DNA of 64,000 nt from Thalassotalea euphylliae. Lineage in GTDB: Bacteria; Pseudomonadota; Gammaproteobacteria; Enterobacterales; Alteromonadaceae. The stretch covers positions 1,984,001-2,048,000 of the forward strand of contig NZ_QUOT01000001.1 of NCBI RefSeq assembly GCF_003390375.1, in the 5' to 3' direction. Below are positions 7,772-16,479 of this stretch, piece after piece. Below the pieces are notes generated by a model. The model was not told the origin of the DNA. It did not search any database and was given only the letters and a program-made list of their open reading frames with translations. Within the stretch, counting starts at the first letter, position 1. Each line of letters starts with the position of its first letter. The translations under genes and the position numbers were made by a program.

Positions 7772-8494
7772 CTAGAACGGAATATCGTCGTCAAAGTCGA
7801 TAGTTGGTTCTTGTGGATTTACCTTAGGCGCTGCTGGCTGTTGTGCTGGCTGCTGAGGTGCTTGGTTAAAACCACCTTGTGCTTGGCCTGTCTGCTGAGC
7901 AGGTGCTTGATTGAAACCACCTTGTGCTTGGCTTGGCTGCTGTGGTGCTTGGTTAAAGCCGCCTTGCGGTTGGCTTGGCTGCTGAGCTGGCGCTTGATTG
8001 AAACCACCTTGCTGCTGAGGAGCTTGGTTGAAGCCACCCTGCTGTTGAGGTGCCTGATTAAAGCCACCTTGTTGCGCTGCTGGCTTAAAACCGCCCTGCT
8101 GCTGAGGTGCTTGGTTGTAGCCGCCTTGCTGTTGGAAACCACCTTGACCTTGGCCACGAGAATCTAACATTTGCATGTCGTTAACGATAATTTCAGTCGT
8201 GTATTGATCTTGGCCCTGCTGGTTTTGCCACTTGCGCGTTTGCAGGCGACCTTCTAAGTAGACCTTTGAACCCTTTTTCAGGTATTCGCCAGCAATTTCA
8301 GCAAGGCGCTGATACATGACAATACGGTGCCACTCAGTTTTCTCTTTTTGCTCACCCGTTTGCTTGTCTTTCCAAGTTTCACTGGTGGCAACGGTAAAGT
8401 TAGCCACAGCGCCGCCGTTTGGCATAAAACGAACTTCTGGGTCTTGGCCCAAATTACCTACAATAATTACTTTATTAATACCACGACTGGCCAT
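7772..8494 (-). CDS. ssb: single-stranded DNA-binding protein with expanded Gln/Gly-rich linker
   Basis: SSB coats single-stranded DNA as a tetramer and recruits replication and repair enzymes through its acidic tail. The OB-fold is at about residues 1-110 (MASRGINKVIIVGNLGQDP, WHRIVMYQRLAE, KKGSKVYLEGRL), and the protein-interaction tip DFDDDIPF is intact at the C-terminus. Between them, residues about 111-228 consist of at least seven near-repeats of GGFNQAP plus Gln/Pro spacers, making the protein 240 residues against 178 in E. coli. The linker is encoded by imperfect tandem DNA repeats. An AGGAA ribosome site precedes the ATG. I see no clear LexA box upstream. Confidence 0.97.
   Translation of the reverse strand: MASRGINKVIIVGNLGQDPEVRFMPNGGAVANFTVATSETWKDKQTGEQKEKTEWHRIVMYQRLAEIAGEYLKKGSKVYLEGRLQTRKWQNQQGQDQYTTEIIVNDMQMLDSRGQGQGGFQQQGGYNQAPQQQGGFKPAAQQGGFNQAPQQQGGFNQAPQQQGGFNQAPAQQPSQPQGGFNQAPQQPSQAQGGFNQAPAQQTGQAQGGFNQAPQQPAQQPAAPKVNPQEPTIDFDDDIPF
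7817..8143 (-). repeat. tandem repeats encoding the SSB linker
   Basis: Imperfect direct repeats of roughly 27 to 45 bases each encode GGFNQAP or GGYNQAP plus a Gln/Pro/Ala spacer. They open long meaningless frames on both strands. Such arrays can expand or shrink by slippage, so linker length may differ between strains. Confidence 0.9.
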
Positions 8495-8696
8495 GTATAT
8501 TTCCTATTCAATATCTGACAGTAAGCAACACGTACTGACTATAAAACCATCGTTATTCGCTCACAGGCGCACGATAGAAAATTGATCATCTGAGCTGATC
8601 GATTCTACCACTGTGTGACTCGATGCAACAGTAAAAGATCTTTCTTTGATCTAAAAATCTCGTCCCCGAAAGGTGCTCAGTAATACCAGCCCAGAG

Positions 8697-9113
8697 CTAG
8701 CTAGCGTCTGGTGACGACTCAACTAAATGTTCGGTTAATAGCTGACGAATATTTTCTGGAATAACTGCTGATTTTTGCTGTTTGAAATCAAAGTGCACCA
8801 TGACCGCAGTACCACTGGCAACTCGCTGGCCGTTTTGCCAAAGCTCTTGGTAAACATCAAACGAAGAGCCACCAATTCGACTAATTGCGGTGCGCACTTC
8901 CATGGTCTCGCCATAATACATTTGCGCTTCAAAGGAGACATCAATTTTGGCCAAAATAAGTGGCCAGTTAGCAGTATCTAAGGTTGGCGTAAACAGCCTA
9001 AAAACTGGAGTTCTAGCGCCTTCAAACCAAATGGGAACTTTTGTATTGTTAATGTGACCAAGCGCGTCGGTATCACTAAAATGTGGCGTAAATGATTCCG
9101 TAAACATTGTCAT
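8697..9113 (-). CDS. acyl-CoA thioesterase, hotdog-fold 4HBT family
   Basis: Proteins of the YbgC/FadM-like 4-hydroxybenzoyl-CoA thioesterase family hydrolyse acyl-CoA thioesters in the cytoplasm. The 138-residue protein has the active-site motif FSDTDALGHINNT near residues 12-24, with the catalytic Asp in DTDALGHINN, followed by a hotdog helix (WFEGARTPVF) and strands (GETMEVRTAISRIGGSSFDVYQEL). Length is normal. The gene stands alone, transcribed towards ssb, and is divergent from the molybdenum hydroxylase genes, which begin about 180 bases away. The substrate cannot be told from sequence. Confidence 0.85.
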   Translation of the reverse strand: MTMFTESFTPHFSDTDALGHINNTKVPIWFEGARTPVFRLFTPTLDTANWPLILAKIDVSFEAQMYYGETMEVRTAISRIGGSSFDVYQELWQNGQRVASGTAVMVHFDFKQQKSAVIPENIRQLLTEHLVESSPDAS

Positions 9114-9291
9114 CTCAAGGTTATTGCAAAACGCTTATATTAACCAAATTAAGACAATACGCTAGCCGCAAGCGAAAACTTTGAGCCAACTTTGCTATCA
9201 CTAAACAAAAAAAGGAATAACACGCACGAATTAAATATCTCTATAATCGAAGAAAATCGAACGAATTGCCTCGAACCGGCTAAAAAACACG

Positions 9292-9900
9292 ATGATCAAG
9301 TTTGAAATTAACGGTAAACCTACAGCACTAGATGTTGATCCTAACGCACCTTTACTTTGGGTAGTGCGCGAAGTCATTGGCCTAACAGGAAGCAAATTTG
9401 GCTGCGGTATGGGCTTATGCGGTGCTTGTACTATGCATTTAAATGGTGAGCCTGTTCGCACATGTGTACTCCCTGTCAGTGCAGCTAATGGTCAAAGGAT
9501 AACGACAATTGAAGGTGTTGCGGATGGCGAGACATTGCACCCGGTGCAGCAGGCTTGGGTCGATGAAAATGTACCACAGTGCGGTTATTGCCAGTCAGGG
9601 CAAATCATGTCGGCGTTGGCACTATTAGAGAAGAATACCAACCCGAGTGACAAAGATATTCAAGCGGCGATGGCTGGTAATATCTGTCGCTGCGGTACTT
9701 ACCCAAGAATTGAGAAAGCAATTAAGCGAGTGATCAACAACAAGCAATCTTTGCAGCAAGGTTCACTCAAAGAATCACTGATAAACACTAGTGCTTCATC
9801 TAGCAATACTGCCAATGGCGTCGAAATATATGAACCCGCTAAGCGAGAACTGCCTAACGAAGCTGATGCAGTAGCAAAAGCTACTAGGGAGACAATGTAA
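9292..9900 (+). CDS. [2Fe-2S] subunit of a xanthine-dehydrogenase-family molybdenum hydroxylase (IorA-like)
   Basis: The small electron-transfer subunit of a two-part aldehyde/N-heterocycle oxidoreductase such as isoquinoline 1-oxidoreductase. The N-terminal plant-type ferredoxin domain carries CGMGLCGACTMHLNG and a further Cys (VRTC). The C-terminal alpha-helical [2Fe-2S] domain carries CGYCQSGQIM and ICRCGTYPRI. The 202-residue protein is longer than the usual 150-160 because of a polar Ser/Asn-rich tail after about residue 150. It overlaps the large-subunit gene by one base (TAATG), so the two are translationally coupled. The ribosome site is weak. Confidence 0.95.
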   Translation: MIKFEINGKPTALDVDPNAPLLWVVREVIGLTGSKFGCGMGLCGACTMHLNGEPVRTCVLPVSAANGQRITTIEGVADGETLHPVQQAWVDENVPQCGYCQSGQIMSALALLEKNTNPSDKDIQAAMAGNICRCGTYPRIEKAIKRVINNKQSLQQGSLKESLINTSASSSNTANGVEIYEPAKRELPNEADAVAKATRETM

Positions 9901-12188
9901 TGAGTATTACTCGTCGTGGCTTTCTCAAGTTAAGTACTAAGCTTGCAGCCGCATCTGGTGCCAGCTTAATTGTTCCCGTTTCAGGTTGTGCGGCGAAACC
10001 CAACGCCTTTACGCAAACAAGCAGTGTAAGTTATCAAGATGAAGGCTTTATTCAAATTCTCGCCACAGGTGAAGTGCACTTTGTATTGCCACGAGATGAA
10101 ATGGGCCAAGGTATTTACCACGGGCTAACCACACTCATCGCTGAAGAACTGGCGATTGCCCCTGAGCGCATAAACGTGCATTTTGCTCCGGTTGATAAAA
10201 CCTACACCAATACTGGTTACAACATGCAAGGCACTTGGGGCAGCAGCAGTATTCGCGAGCACTACCTGCCACTTCGCCAAGCTGCCGCGAATGCGCGAGA
10301 AACGATACTAAAAGCTGCCAGCACTCAGCTCTCTATTGGCCTCAGTACTGACCTCAATACAAACCTCAATACAAAAACTAGTATTCAGCGAAATGAGCTA
10401 ACCCTTAACAATGGTTTTGTTGTATTCCAAGACAACAAATACCCAATGGGTGATTTTATTCCAGCAGCAGCTCAGCTAACTCCCGTTGACAATGCGCCGC
10501 TTAAAGCCGCTAGTGAATTTAGGCATATTGGCAAACACAGCAAACGAATCGACATTACAGCCAAAGTCACAGGGCAAGCAAACTATGGTATCGATTTGGG
10601 CGAAAATGTGCCTAATTTACATCGTGCAACCGTTATCCATGGACCAAATATAGATGCAACACTTGTCGATTTTGATGCCAGCAAAGCGCTTGCGCTAGAG
10701 GGGGTTACCGATGTTGTCGCGGTGCCTACAGGTCTCGCCATTGTTGCTAAACACTACTGGCAAGTACAACAAGCGATCCCTCTGATCGATATCAATTGGT
10801 CACAAGGGGATTTAGTGAATTTCAATAGCAATGAGTTACCGCAACACCTTACGCAAAAACTATCGCAAGAATCCGGTGTTAAAGCGTTTAAACGAGGTGA
10901 TGGTGCTGACGCCCTAAACGATGATGAATACCAAGCGCTAAATCATCATAGCGCGACTTATTTCGCACCCTATCTGGCCCATATGACCATGGAGCCAATG
11001 AACTGTATTGTTCATATCAATGATGAGCAGTGTGATATTTGGGTAGGTACGCAAGCGCCAGAATTTGCCCGCAACGGTGTCGCTGATCTGCTAGACCTTG
11101 ATCGCGACAAAGTTACCTTGCACAACCAATTTATGGGCGGCGGTTTTGGTCGACGTGTTGGCGTAGATTATATTTTGGAAGCCGCTCACATTGCCCGACT
11201 AGCCAATAAGCCGATTCAACTTATTTGGTCGCGCACTGAAGACTTACACAATGACTATTATCGACCACCAGCACTTATTCAGTACCAAGCGAAAGTTGAT
11301 GATAATGGCTATTTAAAAGTACTCAGTGGCCAACGAGCCGGCCCTAATATTTTCCCCTATGTGCTGCCAGAAGCCTTACCTGCTGTGCTGCCAGCATTTG
11401 TGCCATCGGGCGTTTCTGCATGGCTGGCAAAACGCGGCGGCGATGTGATCAACAACTGGAAGAATGAAACCTCCAGTGTTGAGGGCTTATTTGAAGACTA
11501 CTTGCCTGAGCATTGTGAAATTCGCAATGTGACTTACGATCCAGGCATTCGCACAGGCTACTGGCGCGGCGTAGGTCACTCACTTAGTGGATTTTTTAAG
11601 GAAACTTTTATTGATGAGCTCGCCTACCAAGCCGCACATGATCCTGTCGAGTTTCGCTTGAAAAACCTAAAAGATGAGGGTCTAAAGCAAGTGCTTAGCA
11701 TTGCTGCTAAACAAGCTAACTGGCCAACTAAAGCCAAGTCTATGGGCAATAGCAAGCGCGCCTTAGGTGTTGCTGTGCATCGTTCATTAAAAACCGCAGT
11801 GGCACAAATTGCTGATGTGTCTGTTGAAGCTGATAAGATTATTGTTCACTCGGTTACCTGCGTTATTGATTGCGGTGTCGCGATCAACCCCGACGTTATC
11901 AAAGCGCAAATGGAAGGCAGCATTATTTTCGGCATGTCGGCCGCATTGAACAGCCAAGTCAAGATTGCGCAAGGCCAAATAACGCAAACAAACTTTCATG
12001 ATTATCCGATCATGCGTTACCCGCAAGCACCACAAATTAACGTTTATATTGTGCCGTCAACCAAGCCGCCAACAGGTGTAGGTGAACCAGGCGTGCCTCC
12101 TATCGCAGCAGCGATTGGCAATGCAATTTATGCCGCCACCGGAAAGCGCCTTCGTTCGCTACCACTAGCGCTTAACGAATCTGCATAA
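9900..12188 (+). CDS. molybdopterin-binding large subunit of an IorB-type aldehyde/heterocycle oxidoreductase, Tat-exported
   Basis: This 762-residue catalytic subunit belongs to the xanthine oxidase superfamily (IorB / aldehyde-oxidase-like). It begins with a twin-arginine signal (RRGFLK followed by a hydrophobic stretch), so the folded, cofactor-loaded complex is predicted to be exported and the small subunit would travel with it. Family landmarks include DEMGQGIYHGL, MGGGFGRRVG, the RTGYWRGVGHS block and the conserved catalytic-Glu motif GVGEPGVPP near the C-terminus. No cytochrome subunit or molybdenum-cofactor insertion chaperone (XdhC-like) is adjacent, so electron acceptor and maturation partner must be encoded elsewhere. 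A terminator follows directly. Confidence 0.93.
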   Translation: MSITRRGFLKLSTKLAAASGASLIVPVSGCAAKPNAFTQTSSVSYQDEGFIQILATGEVHFVLPRDEMGQGIYHGLTTLIAEELAIAPERINVHFAPVDKTYTNTGYNMQGTWGSSSIREHYLPLRQAAANARETILKAASTQLSIGLSTDLNTNLNTKTSIQRNELTLNNGFVVFQDNKYPMGDFIPAAAQLTPVDNAPLKAASEFRHIGKHSKRIDITAKVTGQANYGIDLGENVPNLHRATVIHGPNIDATLVDFDASKALALEGVTDVVAVPTGLAIVAKHYWQVQQAIPLIDINWSQGDLVNFNSNELPQHLTQKLSQESGVKAFKRGDGADALNDDEYQALNHHSATYFAPYLAHMTMEPMNCIVHINDEQCDIWVGTQAPEFARNGVADLLDLDRDKVTLHNQFMGGGFGRRVGVDYILEAAHIARLANKPIQLIWSRTEDLHNDYYRPPALIQYQAKVDDNGYLKVLSGQRAGPNIFPYVLPEALPAVLPAFVPSGVSAWLAKRGGDVINNWKNETSSVEGLFEDYLPEHCEIRNVTYDPGIRTGYWRGVGHSLSGFFKETFIDELAYQAAHDPVEFRLKNLKDEGLKQVLSIAAKQANWPTKAKSMGNSKRALGVAVHRSLKTAVAQIADVSVEADKIIVHSVTCVIDCGVAINPDVIKAQMEGSIIFGMSAALNSQVKIAQGQITQTNFHDYPIMRYPQAPQINVYIVPSTKPPTGVGEPGVPPIAAAIGNAIYAATGKRLRSLPLALNESA

Positions 12189-12195
12189 ATAGAGG

Positions 12196-12249
12196 TAAGA
12201 TAAAAAAGCCCGTGAACCAACCGACTTTGATTCACGGGCTTATCTTTTA
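12196..12249. terminator. bidirectional terminator between converging genes
   Basis: A GC-rich stem GCCCGTGAA / TTCACGGGC with a 14-base loop is extended by AAGATAA...TTATCTT flanks, giving A- and T-runs on both sides. It lies between the molybdenum hydroxylase (plus) and the alcohol dehydrogenase (minus). Confidence 0.85.
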
Positions 12250-12270
12250 CTTGCGCTATTGAGCTAAACG

Positions 12271-13482
12271 CTAGGCAAAAACAACATTGCGCTCGCCATT
12301 CACAATGGCTTGTAGAATCGTTTTCACGTTTGACGCCTTCATCACTTTAGGGACAGCGTAAGATTCTTTTGCCTCAGATAACGCATCGCGCGCAATTGCA
12401 TCAAAATCACTATCTTTTAAGCCTTCCAGTGTTGCCGGAATTTGCACTTCTTCTGATAGTTGATCTATGCGCTTAATAAAATCTGCAGCAAGCACTTTTT
12501 CATCTAACGACTTTGGCTGTGTTGCTAAAGCCCTTTCTAATTCAGCAAAGCGAGATTGGCAAACACTTTGATTGTAACGCAGTACTTTCGGCAATATCAC
12601 GGCATTGGCTAGGCCATGCGGGGTATTGTAATGCGCACTTATTTGATGAGAGATAGCGTGCACATAGCCAAGACCGGTTTTACTAAAGGCGTAACCCGCG
12701 AGGAATGAGCCTAGTGCGACCATTTCTCTGGCATGCAAGTCGCTGCCGTCTTGGTAAGCAATGGGTAAATACTTCACTAATAATCGAATCGCAGAAACAG
12801 CATCGCGCTCCGCATCGCTAAATTTTACGGTTGATGTATAAGCCTCAATGGCATGTGTTAAAGCATCCATACCCGTTGTTGAGGTCATTTCTGGCGGTAA
12901 GCTCGCAATTAACTCTGGGTCTAACGCAGCCGACACAGGCACGTATTTAGGGTCAATAAAGAACTGTTTTTTATGGGTGCTGGTATCAGAGATAACTGCG
13001 ATCGCCGTAACCTCAGAGCCCGTGCCTGATGTACTTGGCACCGCATAAAGTGGTAACGGAGGATTTTTGACTTTTAGCATGCCAATCAGCTTGCTCGACA
13101 CCGCGCCATTAGTTAGCGCCGCGCTCACCACTTTAGCCGTATCAATCGCCGAACCACCGCCGACAACCAACACGCTGTCACATTTATTGGCTATCGCTAA
13201 ACTCAGGCAATCTTCAACAATTTTAAAGGTTGGGTTTGCCGCAACTTCGTCAAACACAGACACTTCGCAGCCCGCTTGCGTGAAGCTTTCAACGGTACCC
13301 TTTATCGCACCATTGGCGTTAAGAAAACCATCAACAATTATTAATGGTCTTTTGTGACCATTGACCACCATTAATTCCGTTAACTTAGCCGTTGCTCCCA
13401 GCCCTTGAAATAGCGTTGGCTTTTTCGTTGGGAAAAATGTCGAAAGACACTTAATCGCATATTTATTAATTGTTGAACGCAC
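12271..13482 (-). CDS. iron-containing (group III) alcohol dehydrogenase
   Basis: A cytoplasmic NAD(P)-dependent alcohol/aldehyde oxidoreductase of the Fe-ADH family. The nucleotide-binding motif GGGSAIDTAKV is present, and the metal-binding Asp/His set is visible in GMDALTHAIEAY and in GYVHAISHQISAHYNTPHG, so the active site looks intact. I chose a GTG start at 13482 because GGAG stands 7 bases upstream, giving 403 residues; an in-frame TTG at 13503 is the alternative. It is divergent from the SDR/isomerase pair across a 518-base gap carrying a perfect palindrome. In this setting it probably oxidises an alcohol intermediate of the same pathway. Confidence 0.93.
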   Translation of the reverse strand: MRSTINKYAIKCLSTFFPTKKPTLFQGLGATAKLTELMVVNGHKRPLIIVDGFLNANGAIKGTVESFTQAGCEVSVFDEVAANPTFKIVEDCLSLAIANKCDSVLVVGGGSAIDTAKVVSAALTNGAVSSKLIGMLKVKNPPLPLYAVPSTSGTGSEVTAIAVISDTSTHKKQFFIDPKYVPVSAALDPELIASLPPEMTSTTGMDALTHAIEAYTSTVKFSDAERDAVSAIRLLVKYLPIAYQDGSDLHAREMVALGSFLAGYAFSKTGLGYVHAISHQISAHYNTPHGLANAVILPKVLRYNQSVCQSRFAELERALATQPKSLDEKVLAADFIKRIDQLSEEVQIPATLEGLKDSDFDAIARDALSEAKESYAVPKVMKASNVKTILQAIVNGERNVVFA

Positions 13483-14000
13483 ACCTATTCTCCATTGTAT
13501 CAAGTCGGTATTTGAATTATTAACAACTCTGTTTCTATGCCTTAACGCGCACAGCTTGGTGTACTCGCTAATTCACCTAAATTTTCCATTACAAATCAGG
13601 TACTTTTATTAGTGAAATTGTGAAAGCTCGGTATGTTATTGCTTTGACTTTTGCACTAATGGGTTCTCTACAAGCTTTTCGTATGAACCAAATGTCAGCA
13701 CTTTATGTGTTAGTTCTATATCAAGAGCTAAGCGCTTACATTAAATTTTTGAGTAATTACTCAGTTTTTTCTATCTAAACCTGTGAACAAAAAAAACGCA
13801 AGTGAAATTTATTAACCCCGATAAAAAAATGGAATAGCTATTTCTCAGGTAAACAAGTAATACTTAAACCATGCCAATGACTTGCTCACTTTTTAAGAGC
13901 TAAAATTATTGTTAAAAAAATTTTTCTGAGCAGGTGCTGGCACAACAAGGAACGATGAAAAAGTAACAACAAGAAAAGGCAACAACAGGAGTCAGGTGTA
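13483..14000. other. divergent intergenic region between alcohol dehydrogenase and SDR
   Basis: No gene is visible in these 518 bases. They contain a perfect 14-base palindrome TGAGTAATTACTCA (13750-13763) followed by a T-run, near the middle of the gap, which may be an operator. Direct stretches of A near 13790 and 13915 make the DNA AT-rich. I cannot assign promoters with confidence. Confidence 0.5.
13750..13763. promoter_or_regulatory. perfect palindrome, candidate operator
   Basis: TGAGTAATTACTCA is self-complementary over all 14 bases. It contains GAGT-AATT-ACTC, nearly the same as GAGT-TATT-ACTC at 20975-20986 in another divergent promoter region. A LysR- or MarR-type regulator could bind both. 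The following TTTTTT also permits a terminator reading, but the stem is too AT-rich for that. Confidence 0.4.
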
Positions 14001-14744
14001 ATGTCATCAACAGCAGAAAAAGTCGCGCTAATTGTCGGGGCCGGCGACTATATTGGTAGTGCGATTGCTAAACGGTTCGCCCAAGAAGGTTACCTCGTAT
14101 GTTTAGGGCGTAGAAAAGTAGAAAAACTTCAGCCACTCGTCGATGAAATAAGTGAACTCGGAGGCAAAGCAAAAGCCTTTGCTTTAGATGCTCGCGACGA
14201 AGCCAATGTTGAGCATGTATTTGCTGAAATTGAAAGTACCGTGGGCGAAATTGACGTGATGATCTTTAACGTTGGCGCCAATGTTCAGTTCCCTATTCTA
14301 GAAACCACTTCACGTGTCTTCCACAAAGTTTGGGAAATGGCCTGTTTTGCAGGTTTTTTAAATGGGCGTGAAGCGGCGAAATATATGGTGCCAAGAAAAC
14401 GCGGGTCAATCTTTTTCACAGGAGCGACTGCGAGTGTAAAAGGCAATGCAGGGTTTGGCGCATTTTCTAGTGCTAAGGCAGGCCTGCGCTCGCTCGCACA
14501 AGCCATGGCACGTGAGTTGGGCCCAAAAAATATTCACGTTGCTCACTTGGTTATTGATGCCGGTGTAGATACAGAATGGGTACATCAGTTGATGAAAGAG
14601 CGCGGTATTGACGAAAGTTCACTGCCAGAAGACGGTTTAATGAAGCCCGAATCAGTCGCACAAGCATACTGGCAGCTGCATCAGCAATCTCGCGATGCAT
14701 GGACTTTCGAGCTTGATATTCGCCCGTATGCAGAAAAATGGTAA
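14001..14744 (+). CDS. short-chain dehydrogenase/reductase family protein lacking the catalytic tyrosine
   Basis: A 247-residue Rossmann-fold protein. The cofactor loop VGAGDYIG (residues 12-19) and NVGAN (90-94) are SDR hallmarks. The active site is unusual: the YxxxK motif reads FSSAK with Phe155 where Tyr is expected and Lys159 kept, and the usual catalytic Ser region reads FTGATAS, with Ala or Thr at the expected position. Close relatives with GFAAF-type motifs appear to form a subfamily, so this may be a family feature rather than decay. It could bind cofactor without standard hydride chemistry, or use other residues. It overlaps the isomerase-like gene by 7 bases, implying coupled translation. 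Confidence 0.88.
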   Translation: MSSTAEKVALIVGAGDYIGSAIAKRFAQEGYLVCLGRRKVEKLQPLVDEISELGGKAKAFALDARDEANVEHVFAEIESTVGEIDVMIFNVGANVQFPILETTSRVFHKVWEMACFAGFLNGREAAKYMVPRKRGSIFFTGATASVKGNAGFGAFSSAKAGLRSLAQAMARELGPKNIHVAHLVIDAGVDTEWVHQLMKERGIDESSLPEDGLMKPESVAQAYWQLHQQSRDAWTFELDIRPYAEKW

Positions 14745-15367
14745 GCAAGGAGCAACTTATAACCACAAACGTCGAATTTCACTTTGATTTTGGTAGCCCT
14801 AATGCCTACTTGGCCCACCTTTTAGTGCAAGAATTAGCGCAGAAAAAAGCAGTTAATTTTGATTACGTACCTGTACTACTTGGCGGCATTTTTAAAACAA
14901 CAGGCAATACGTCACCGTTTCTCGCGAATCAAAAAATAAAGAACAAGTTTGCCTATATGCAAGCCGAGTTACGCCGATTTTTAACCCGTTATCAGCTAGT
15001 CGATAAGTTTAAATTGAACCCGCACTTTCCAGTTAATACGTTGATGATTATGCGCGGTGCAATTGCTGCGCAAAGCCTTGGCGAGCAAGTATTTGAGAAG
15101 TACGTTAATACCATGTTCGATGGTATGTGGCGACAAGGCTTAAAAATGGACGACGCGCAAGTATTGATAGAGGTACTGTCTGCCGCAGAATTACCAGCTG
15201 ATGAGATTATGACGCTATGCCAAAGCGATGAAATTAAGCAAAAGCTGGCAGCAAATACGCAATATTCAGTAGATAAAGGCAGCTTTGGCGCACCGAGTTT
15301 TTACATTGGAGAGGAATTGTTCTTTGGTAAAGAAACCGTAGCAGAAATAGCCGAGCGTTTGTCGTAA
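14738..15367 (+). CDS. DsbA-superfamily 2-hydroxychromene-2-carboxylate isomerase / kappa-GST-like protein
   Basis: The 209-residue thioredoxin-fold protein has the HCCA-isomerase start FDFGSPNAYLAH (about residues 16-27), with the conserved Ser that contacts glutathione, and the cis-Pro loop GSFGAPSFYIGEELFFG near the C-terminus. Family members isomerise aromatic-degradation intermediates or act as kappa-class glutathione transferases. The ATG at 14738 overlaps the SDR stop, but a good AAGGAG lies inside the reading frame at about 14747-14752, so initiation may be unusual or start a few codons later. Co-transcription with the SDR points to one pathway, perhaps aromatic or conjugated-ketone breakdown. 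Confidence 0.88.
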   Translation: MVSKEQLITTNVEFHFDFGSPNAYLAHLLVQELAQKKAVNFDYVPVLLGGIFKTTGNTSPFLANQKIKNKFAYMQAELRRFLTRYQLVDKFKLNPHFPVNTLMIMRGAIAAQSLGEQVFEKYVNTMFDGMWRQGLKMDDAQVLIEVLSAAELPADEIMTLCQSDEIKQKLAANTQYSVDKGSFGAPSFYIGEELFFGKETVAEIAERLS

Positions 15368-15533
15368 ATTAACTCGCTAAACCGGTTAATTGCTCGCTCA
15401 GTGCAGTTAGTGCGGCTGACTTTCTAGTTTACGAGTATAATCAAATCACTAGCGTGACAATATCGCTTCGACACAGCAGTCACGCTATGGCATTGATTAA
15501 ATTTACCATAACTAAGAAGGAAGTCAGCCATTG

Positions 15534-16379
15534 ATGAGCAGTGTATTATTTTATCTACTCAGTATTTACCTGCTAGCCTGCATTATTATTCTGGCCTTAT
15601 GCTTTCGCTCAGCATACGCTCATCAGCGACTAGGCATCAGTTATCCGAAATTAACACTGCAAGGTTTTTGGCGAATTCATCTCGAAGCGATTATCAGCTC
15701 TGCCAAAATTGTATGGTGGGCAATATTCAAGCACGACAAAAAAGATCCGATCAAAATCAGTAAAGATCACCGCCCTTATATTTTATGTGTGCATGGTTTT
15801 TATATGAATGGCAGCTGTTTTTATGGCTTGCGCCAAACGCTGTCAGCACAAGGCTTTGATTCTTGGGCGATTGATATGGGCAAGCCCTACATTGCTCCAC
15901 AAATTTATGTCGAACGTTATGCACAAGCCATTCAAGAAATAATTCGAATTGCACCTAATCGCAAGATAGTAGTGGTCGCCCATTCTATGGGTGGTTTGAT
16001 CACCCGTCTAGTACTGCAACGCCACCCTGACCTTGCCCCTCACATTGGCCTAGTCATCACTTTAGGTAGCCCACATCTAGGCACAGGCAGTGTTACCCGT
16101 TTTGCGCTTAAATGGACGAGAAAAATGTTTTACAGCAAAGGTAATTTTATTACGAGTTTACCGAGCTTTGAGGCGCTTATTCCCAATACAAAAGTGTTCA
16201 CGATCGCCTCAAAACAAGACTTAATCGTTTACCCATATACCTTCAGTCATTTGCCTGGCACTGAAGTCATTGATTTAGAATGGATTAGTCACGGCGGCTT
16301 GCTAACAAAGCAAAATTGCCAAGAGATAGTAGTAGACTTGCTCGATCAAGAAGCTGACTCTATTGGCGGCAGGTTTTGA
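15534..16379 (+). CDS. membrane-anchored alpha/beta hydrolase, lipase-like
   Basis: A 281-residue hydrolase with an N-terminal hydrophobic segment (about residues 5-27) that is probably an uncleaved anchor. The oxyanion-side motif LCVHGFYMNGSCF and the nucleophile elbow VVVAHSMGGLITRLV (AHSMG variant of GxSxG) are clear. The LGSPHLGTGS segment and a late His in the motif SHGG complete a typical lipase/PGAP1-like triad arrangement. A TTG one codon upstream (15531) could also start it; an AGGA-type ribosome site stands upstream. It would hydrolyse esters, perhaps lipid substrates, near the inner membrane. It stands alone before a large hairpin. Confidence 0.85.
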   Translation: MSSVLFYLLSIYLLACIIILALCFRSAYAHQRLGISYPKLTLQGFWRIHLEAIISSAKIVWWAIFKHDKKDPIKISKDHRPYILCVHGFYMNGSCFYGLRQTLSAQGFDSWAIDMGKPYIAPQIYVERYAQAIQEIIRIAPNRKIVVVAHSMGGLITRLVLQRHPDLAPHIGLVITLGSPHLGTGSVTRFALKWTRKMFYSKGNFITSLPSFEALIPNTKVFTIASKQDLIVYPYTFSHLPGTEVIDLEWISHGGLLTKQNCQEIVVDLLDQEADSIGGRF

Positions 16380-16479
16380 CTGACAAGCGCTAATCAACAA
16401 ATCAGCTAATCTGTCGATTTTTGGGATAAATTAATCTGACTTATCGCTGCAAGTAGTTCGCGTTTTAATTGGCAAGCAT

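Noticed and set aside
7742..8167. A 141-codon plus-strand frame rich in Leu/Cys/Trp, and a 112-codon minus-strand frame in another phase
   Set aside because: Both are shadows of the SSB linker repeats; low-complexity composition follows the repeat unit.
8495..8696. Possible LexA box upstream of ssb (CTGT...ACAG near 8612-8632)
   Set aside because: The arms are spaced wrongly for the CTG-N10-CAG consensus.
9231..9461. A 76-codon minus-strand frame over the ferredoxin-subunit gene start
   Set aside because: Antisense to a well-supported Fe-S domain and lacking a ribosome site.
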